NCBI GenBank assembly: GCA_900770605.1
Contig: CAAGKS010000002.1
Coordinates: 1-10,114 of the forward strand
Source of the DNA: Clostridia bacterium
Lineage (GTDB): Bacteria > Bacillota > Clostridia > Oscillospirales > CAG-272
Length of the DNA stretch: 10,114 nt
Reading direction: 5' to 3'
The notes below the pieces were generated by a model. The model worked only from the letters and a program-made list of their open reading frames with translations. It searched no databases and was not told the DNA's origin. This document shows, piece after piece, positions 6,721 to 10,114 of the stretch. The position numbers and the translations under genes were made by a program. Position 1 is the first letter of the stretch, and each line of letters starts with the position of its first letter.

Positions 6721-8214
6721 ATGCTTTTGAGTGAGCTTATAAAGGTCATCGATTACAGAGAGATCGTTAACCGCGCAGGCCTTGATATAGGCAGCACGGA
6801 GATCCGCGAGCTTTGTTGCGATTCAAGAAAGGCTTGTGAGGATTCTGTTTTCGTGTGCATATCGGGCGCATTGGTGGATGGACACGATTATGCAGGCGCG
6901 GCTTATTCGGGCGGTTGCCGTATATTCGTCGCAGAGCGCCGCATAGCGCTTCCCGATGATGCAGTATTTATATTAGTACCCGACACGCGCGTAGCTCTTG
7001 CGCGACTTTCCTCACACTTTTTCGGTAATCCCTCAAAGGAGATGACCATAATAGGAATTACGGGTACGAAGGGAAAGACCACGTCCTCTCTCCTTATCTA
7101 CGACATACTTAACGAGAGCGGTATTCCCACAGGATATATCGGATCGAATGGCGTCAGCTATCTTGACTGCCAGTTCACAACGCTCAATACAACTCCCGAG
7201 AGCTACGATCTCCACGCTCATATGCGAAAGATGGTGGATAACGGCATAAAAACGCTTGTAATGGAGGTCTCCTCGCAGGCGCTGAAAATGGCGAGAGTTC
7301 ACGGCATCAAGTTCGATATATGCGTGTTTACAAATCTCGCGCTTGACCATATCGGCGAGTTTGAGCACCCCGATTTCGAGGACTATAAGCTCTGCAAGCG
7401 CTCGCTCTTTACGGATTACGGAGCAGATTACGTGGTGTATAACGCTGACGACGAGTACGCGATGAGCGTGGTCGGTGGCGCTACCTGCCAAAAGACAGGC
7501 ATATCTCTTGGCGGAAAGGCTGATTTCGTTGCCGATTCAGTTACTTATTTTCGCTCGGAGGGCAATATAGGAGTAAGCTTCGAGTGCGCAAACGATGGAA
7601 AGGTATTTCCGGTCGTGCTGTCCTTCCCGGGAGAATTCAGCGTTTATAACGCGCTCACGGCAATAGCGGTATGCACGCGACTTGGGCTCACCGCAGGCAA
7701 GATAACCAAGGCTATGCGCCACGTCAGAATAAAGGGACGCTTTGAAACTCACGAGCTTCCTAACAGCGCGATGGTAGTCATAGATTACGCGCATAACGGC
7801 GTCAGCTTAAAGGCGGCGCTTCAGGCGTTGAGAATATACGAGCCCGCGCGCCTTGTGTGCTTGTTCGGCTCTGTCGGCGGACGTACGAGAATGCGCCGCG
7901 CCGAGCTCGGACTTGTGGCATCGCGTGACGCGGATTTCTGTATTCTTACCGCGGATAACCCCGATAACGAGTCGCCTAACGCGATAATCAGCGAGATCGC
8001 GGCATATTTCACCGCAGGCACGTGTCCGTACGTGGCTATCCCCGATAGACGCGCGGCAATAGAGTACGCGCTTGATAATTCCCAAAAGGGAGATATCATA
8101 CTTCTCGCAGGTAAGGGACACGAGGCGTATCAGATAATTTGCGGCGTAAGACAGGAATTCAGCGAGACTGAGATAGTTGAGGAATATTGCAGAACGCATC
8201 AGGCGAATAACTGA
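6721..8214 (+). CDS. murE: MurE-like UDP-N-acetylmuramyl-tripeptide synthetase
   Basis: This encodes 497 residues from ATG 6721, with AAAGGAGGG at 6705-6713 overlapping the racemase stop. It is an ATP-dependent Mur ligase that adds the third residue to UDP-MurNAc-L-Ala-D-Glu in the cytoplasm. Visible: N-terminal DSRKACEDSVFVCISG (34-49), P-loop GTKGKTT (115-121), TTPES (157-161), MEVSSQAL (181-188), FTNLALDHIGEFEH (203-216), and K226 in the YKLCKRSLF position of the carbamylated lysine. GRFE (339-342), DYAHNG (355-360), DNPD (412-415) and GKGHE (464-468) follow. The diaminopimelate-type signature is DNPR; here the arginine is replaced by Asp, and the GSVGGRTRMRRAELG segment is also not of the E. 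coli type. The amino acid added is therefore uncertain. It could be the main MurE or a second, specialised copy; the gene is outside any dcw cluster. The symbol is given at family level. Confidence 0.88.
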   Translation: MLLSELIKVIDYREIVNRAGLDIGSTEIRELCCDSRKACEDSVFVCISGALVDGHDYAGAAYSGGCRIFVAERRIALPDDAVFILVPDTRVALARLSSHFFGNPSKEMTIIGITGTKGKTTSSLLIYDILNESGIPTGYIGSNGVSYLDCQFTTLNTTPESYDLHAHMRKMVDNGIKTLVMEVSSQALKMARVHGIKFDICVFTNLALDHIGEFEHPDFEDYKLCKRSLFTDYGADYVVYNADDEYAMSVVGGATCQKTGISLGGKADFVADSVTYFRSEGNIGVSFECANDGKVFPVVLSFPGEFSVYNALTAIAVCTRLGLTAGKITKAMRHVRIKGRFETHELPNSAMVVIDYAHNGVSLKAALQALRIYEPARLVCLFGSVGGRTRMRRAELGLVASRDADFCILTADNPDNESPNAIISEIAAYFTAGTCPYVAIPDRRAAIEYALDNSQKGDIILLAGKGHEAYQIICGVRQEFSETEIVEEYCRTHQANN

Positions 8215-8219
8215 AAAAT

Positions 8220-8234
8220 TATTTTAAGAAAATT
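8220..8234. promoter_or_regulatory. Possible CodY-like operator upstream of rpmE
   Basis: The 15-base stretch at 8220-8234 matches the CodY consensus AATTTTCWGAAAATT at 13 of 15 positions and is a near-perfect dyad. It lies 11 bases upstream of the rpmE -35. The region is A/T-rich and such matches arise by chance, so this is only a candidate. Confidence 0.2.
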
Positions 8235-8245
8235 CAAAAAAACTA

Positions 8246-8274
8246 TTGCAAAATAGGAAATAATATGATATAAT
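8246..8274 (+). promoter_or_regulatory. Sigma-A promoter of rpmE (and probably hflX)
   Basis: TTGCAA at 8246-8251 and TATAAT at 8269-8274 are 17 bp apart, with TG at 8266-8267 giving an extended -10. The start is expected near 8281, about 56 bases before the rpmE ATG. No other promoter is seen before hflX. Confidence 0.83.
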
Positions 8275-8290
8275 ACTCTATGTTTGCGAA

Positions 8291-8310
8291 CCGATGTCAA
8301 AGAACATCGG
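8291..8310 (+). promoter_or_regulatory. Leader hairpin of rpmE, candidate L31 r-leader
   Basis: CCGATGT (8291-8297) pairs with ACATCGG (8304-8310) around a six-base loop, within the short rpmE 5' leader. L31 leaders that respond to L31 are known in several bacterial groups. This hairpin, between the transcription start and a GAGGT binding site at 8323-8327, would fit such a role, but I cannot match it to a specific model. Confidence 0.4.
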
Positions 8311-8336
8311 AATAAAAGAAACGAGGTAAACTAAAA

Positions 8337-8546
8337 ATGAAATCCGGAATTCATCCTAATTATGAAGAGTGCGTAATTCGTTGCGCTTGTGGAGAAACAG
8401 TTACAACCAAGTCCACCAACGGCGGTGAGATGAGAGTTGAAATTTGCTCCAAGTGCCATCCTTTCTTCACCGGTAAGCAGAAGTTCGTTGATGCTGGTGG
8501 ACGTGTTGACAAGTTCAAGAAGAGACTTGCAAACGTTGGAAAGTAA
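8337..8546 (+). CDS. rpmE: 50S ribosomal protein L31, zinc-binding type
   Basis: This encodes 69 residues from ATG 8337 to TAA 8544-8546, with GAGGT at 8323-8327 as binding site. The start MKSGIHPNYEECVIRCACGE and the end KFVDAGGRVDKFKKRL are typical of L31. Four cysteines, C16, C18, C37 and C40, form the zinc ribbon, so this is the zinc-containing (C+) form rather than the zinc-free YtiA-type. L31 bridges the two ribosomal subunits through the central protuberance. It is the first gene after its promoter and is followed by a terminator-like stem-loop and hflX. In zinc-responsive bacteria the C+ form can be replaced under starvation, but nothing here shows zinc regulation. Confidence 0.97.
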   Translation: MKSGIHPNYEECVIRCACGETVTTKSTNGGEMRVEICSKCHPFFTGKQKFVDAGGRVDKFKKRLANVGK

Positions 8547-8559
8547 TTACCTACAAAAA

Positions 8560-8610
8560 GAGGGCGGATTATGTGCGAGTATCGTACATACGCCCTCATT
8601 TTGTTTTTTT
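8560..8610 (+). terminator. Terminator-like stem-loop between rpmE and hflX (possible attenuator)
   Basis: GAGGGCG (8560-8566) pairs with CGCCCTC (8591-8597). After a three-base bulge (8567-8569) the inner arms 8570-8578 and 8582-8590 pair over nine positions with one G-U, closing a three-base loop. A T-rich tract (8598-8610, ending in seven T's) follows. The hflX ribosome binding site GGAG starts at the next base. So the element must end many rpmE transcripts and let a fraction continue, since no promoter lies between it and hflX. Confidence 0.85.
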
Positions 8611-8614
8611 GGAG
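8611..8614 (+). promoter_or_regulatory. hflX ribosome binding site directly after the terminator T-tract
   Basis: GGAG at 8611-8614 is six bases before ATG 8621. It is the only binding site that fits and supports this start. Its direct contact with the T-tract is unusual. Confidence 0.75.
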
Positions 8615-8620
8615 ATTTGA

Positions 8621-9922
8621 ATGGAAATACAGAATAAGATAAATAAGCCTGACAGAACGGTGCTTGTTGGTATCGTCACTCAAAAGGAAACGCAGGAGAT
8701 GCTCGATAAGAGCATGGACGAGCTTGAGCGCCTGCTCGAAACGGCAGGCGGCGAGTGTGTTGCAAGGCTGACACAGAGCAAGGAGTCGCCGGACGTCCGC
8801 ACGGTCATCGGTAGCGGTAAGGCGGCAGAGCTCGCATATCTGTGCGCGTGTAACGACGTAACGCTCGTGGTGTTTGACTGCGAGATGTCGCCGTCGCAGA
8901 TAAGAAATCTTGAAAATATACTTGGCGACGAGGTCAGAGTAATAGACCGCTCGATGCTCATACTCGATATTTTTGCGCTCCACGCGGTAACGGGAGAGGG
9001 AAAGCTTCAGGTAGAGCTCGCGCAGCTTAAATACACCGCGCCCAGACTTATGGGACGCGGAGCGGAAATGTCAAGACTTGGCGGTGGAATAGGCACAAGA
9101 GGTCCGGGTGAGTCCAAGCTCGAGACTGACAGACGACATCTTCAGCGCCGTATCCACGCGCTTGAAGCGCAGATCGCCGAGATGGATAAAAACCGTAAGA
9201 CTATGCGCGCTTCGCGCGATAAGAGCGGTATTCCCGAGGTGGCTATCGTCGGATATACCAATGCAGGTAAATCCACGCTTCTCAATAGACTTACAGATGC
9301 GGGAATTCTCGCAGAGGATAAGCTTTTCGCAACGCTTGACCCCACCACGAGAAAATTCTTTTTGCCGGGCGGTGAGCCCGTGCTGCTCACGGATACGGTA
9401 GGATTTATCAATAAGCTGCCTCACCACCTCGTAAGAGCATTCCGCTCAACGCTTGAGGAGGCTTGCAGCGCGGATATCCTTATGATAATCGTAGATGCAT
9501 CAGATGAGAATTTCAAGGATCAGCTAGGGGTGACCGAGGACCTGCTTTGCGAGCTCGGCGCGGCTGATAAGCCCACACTGTACGTCTTTAATAAGTGCGA
9601 TAAGGGAATGGTAGAGCCCCCCGCCGTCGGACGCGAATCGGCGGATAACGTTGCATTCATCTCCGCGCTCACAGGTCAGGGAGTTGATAGAATGGTGTCG
9701 TTGCTGGAGAAAATGGTGCTCTCCGATAAGCGCAGAGTGACGTATCTTATCCCCAATAGCGAGGCAGGCGCGCTCAATACGCTCTATAAAAACGCGACTG
9801 TTGAGAACGTAGAGTACGGAGCAGACGGAATTACCGTCACCGCCCTTGCCGATGCGCGTGTCCGCGGAATGATGCGCAAATACGCCCTTGATGACCCCGA
9901 ACCCCGCGAAGATTGGGAATAA
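8621..9922 (+). CDS. hflX: Ribosome-associated GTPase HflX
   Basis: This encodes 433 residues from ATG 8621 to TAA 9920-9922. HflX splits stalled or hibernating 70S ribosomes and can give macrolide/lincosamide tolerance in some Firmicutes. The N-terminal domain (about 1-200) holds the family's TVIGSGKAAEL (61-71) and DRSMLILDIFALHAVTGEGKLQVELAQL (109-136), followed by the glycine-rich SRLGGGIGTRGPGESKLETDRR (151-172) and a coiled helix (173-195). The G domain has G1 GYTNAGKST (211-219), G2 DPTTR (240-244), G3 DTVG (258-261), G4 NKCD (324-327) and G5 SALTG (348-352). A C-terminal part follows. Length is typical. It follows rpmE behind a terminator-like hairpin and is probably transcribed by read-through. 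Confidence 0.96.
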   Translation: MEIQNKINKPDRTVLVGIVTQKETQEMLDKSMDELERLLETAGGECVARLTQSKESPDVRTVIGSGKAAELAYLCACNDVTLVVFDCEMSPSQIRNLENILGDEVRVIDRSMLILDIFALHAVTGEGKLQVELAQLKYTAPRLMGRGAEMSRLGGGIGTRGPGESKLETDRRHLQRRIHALEAQIAEMDKNRKTMRASRDKSGIPEVAIVGYTNAGKSTLLNRLTDAGILAEDKLFATLDPTTRKFFLPGGEPVLLTDTVGFINKLPHHLVRAFRSTLEEACSADILMIIVDASDENFKDQLGVTEDLLCELGAADKPTLYVFNKCDKGMVEPPAVGRESADNVAFISALTGQGVDRMVSLLEKMVLSDKRRVTYLIPNSEAGALNTLYKNATVENVEYGADGITVTALADARVRGMMRKYALDDPEPREDWE

Positions 9923-9929
9923 TTTAGGG

Positions 9930-10029
9930 CTAATCCACTTACTTTTTTGAGAAAAAAGTAAGCAAAAAAAGATTTTACGCTTTTTCGAGAAAAAGCTTAG
10001 CAAAAAGCTTTCAACTGAATAAGGATTAG
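9930..10029. repeat. About 100-bp repeat-rich element with two related hairpins
   Basis: The outer ends carry CTAATCC (9930-9936) and its complement GGATTAG (10023-10029). Inside, a perfect 11-bp hairpin (9938-9948 with 9952-9962, loop GAG) is followed by a second (9979-9985 with 9990-9996, loop CGAG). The two hairpins are imperfect direct repeats 38 bases apart: both have a T-run, GAGAAAAA, then AGCAAAAA. This looks like a dispersed intergenic repeat or a 3' UTR fold; it has no coding capacity. Confidence 0.55.
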
Positions 10030-10038
10030 AGTTTTATT

Positions 10039-10079
10039 GGTGGAGTACCCGTGTTTGTTTTTGGGTGCTCCACCTTTTT
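10039..10079 (+). terminator. Probable terminator of hflX
   Basis: Arms of 12 bases at 10039-10050 and 10063-10074 pair with one T-G wobble (GGTGGAGTACCC with GGGTGCTCCACC), closing a 12-base T-rich loop, followed by five T's (10075-10079). It lies 117 bases after the hflX stop, beyond the repeat-rich element. Confidence 0.8.
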
Positions 10080-10113
10080 AAAGTTTTTGATCAAACTTTT
10101 TTTAAAAAGTTTG
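10080..10113. repeat. A/T-rich palindromic repeats at window end
   Basis: AAAGTTT (10080-10086) pairs with AAACTTT (10093-10099) around a TTGATC loop. The same AAACTTTTT block (10093-10101) also pairs with AAAAAGTTT (10104-10112), so alternative hairpins overlap. The structure continues off the window edge and its nature (dispersed repeat, or part of a second terminator) cannot be told. Confidence 0.4.
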
Positions 10114-10114
10114 C

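Noticed and set aside
6098..6721. Minus-strand 207-residue open frame over the racemase
   Set aside because: Antisense to a gene with both catalytic cysteines; rich in Arg/His/Leu as expected of a shadow.
8437..8637. Plus-strand 66-residue frame from inside rpmE across the terminator, as a leader peptide for hflX
   Set aside because: It overlaps rpmE in another frame, lacks a binding site, and its sequence shows no leader-like pattern.
8360..8983. Minus-strand 207-residue open frame over rpmE and hflX
   Set aside because: It crosses a terminator and two certain genes and shows no domain.
9923..10114. CRISPR array or attachment site in the repeat-rich end
   Set aside because: Only two imperfect hairpin units with no equal spacers, no Cas genes, no integrase and no tRNA nearby.

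Overview
The window looks like a chromosomal piece of a Gram-positive, low-to-mid GC Firmicute of the class Clostridia, probably of the Ruminococcaceae/Oscillospirales type. This is inferred from four things: strong AAAGGAGG-type ribosome binding sites, sigma-A promoters with 17-bp spacers, a Clostridia-like RpoA C-terminus, and a DUF3343 protein paired with an EF2568-like cysteine desulfurase. No mobile element, phage gene, CRISPR array, tRNA or rRNA was found. No stretch over 300 bases lacks a gene.

Layout. (1) Positions 1-828 are the end of the ribosomal alpha operon: the 3' end of rpoA, rplQ, and a strong intrinsic terminator. (2) Positions 926-2384 hold a two-gene overlapping unit, a small DUF3343 protein and a class V aminotransferase-fold cysteine desulfurase, closed by a stem-loop shared with the convergent gene. 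(3) Positions 2425-5172 (minus) hold one large gene for an 880-residue membrane-anchored protein. Four N-terminal membrane segments resemble CvpA and are followed by a very long acidic, probably extracytoplasmic region. It has its own good promoter. (4) Positions 5184-5812 (minus) hold a GNAT acetyltransferase of the RimJ type with its own promoter. (5) Positions 5883-8214 hold an Asp/Glu racemase family gene and a MurE-like ligase in one operon, behind a fully consensus promoter that is divergent from the GNAT promoter. (6) Positions 8246-9922 hold rpmE (zinc-type L31) with a small leader hairpin, a terminator-like stem-loop, and then hflX, whose ribosome binding site starts directly after the T-tract. 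(7) Positions 9930-10114 hold a repeat-rich tail: tandem related hairpins, the probable hflX terminator, and palindromic A/T-rich repeats running off the window.

How the genes work together. Most of the window is housekeeping: transcription and translation (rpoA, rplQ, rpmE, hflX) and cell wall (murE-like plus racemase). The less ordinary parts are the desulfurase/DUF3343 pair, which may be a sulfur or selenium delivery module, the large CvpA-like protein, the coupled racemase/MurE-like pair, and the terminator placed against the hflX ribosome binding site. Nothing here is a clear new defence or mobile system. The best leads are the 880-residue protein and the racemase/MurE-like pair.
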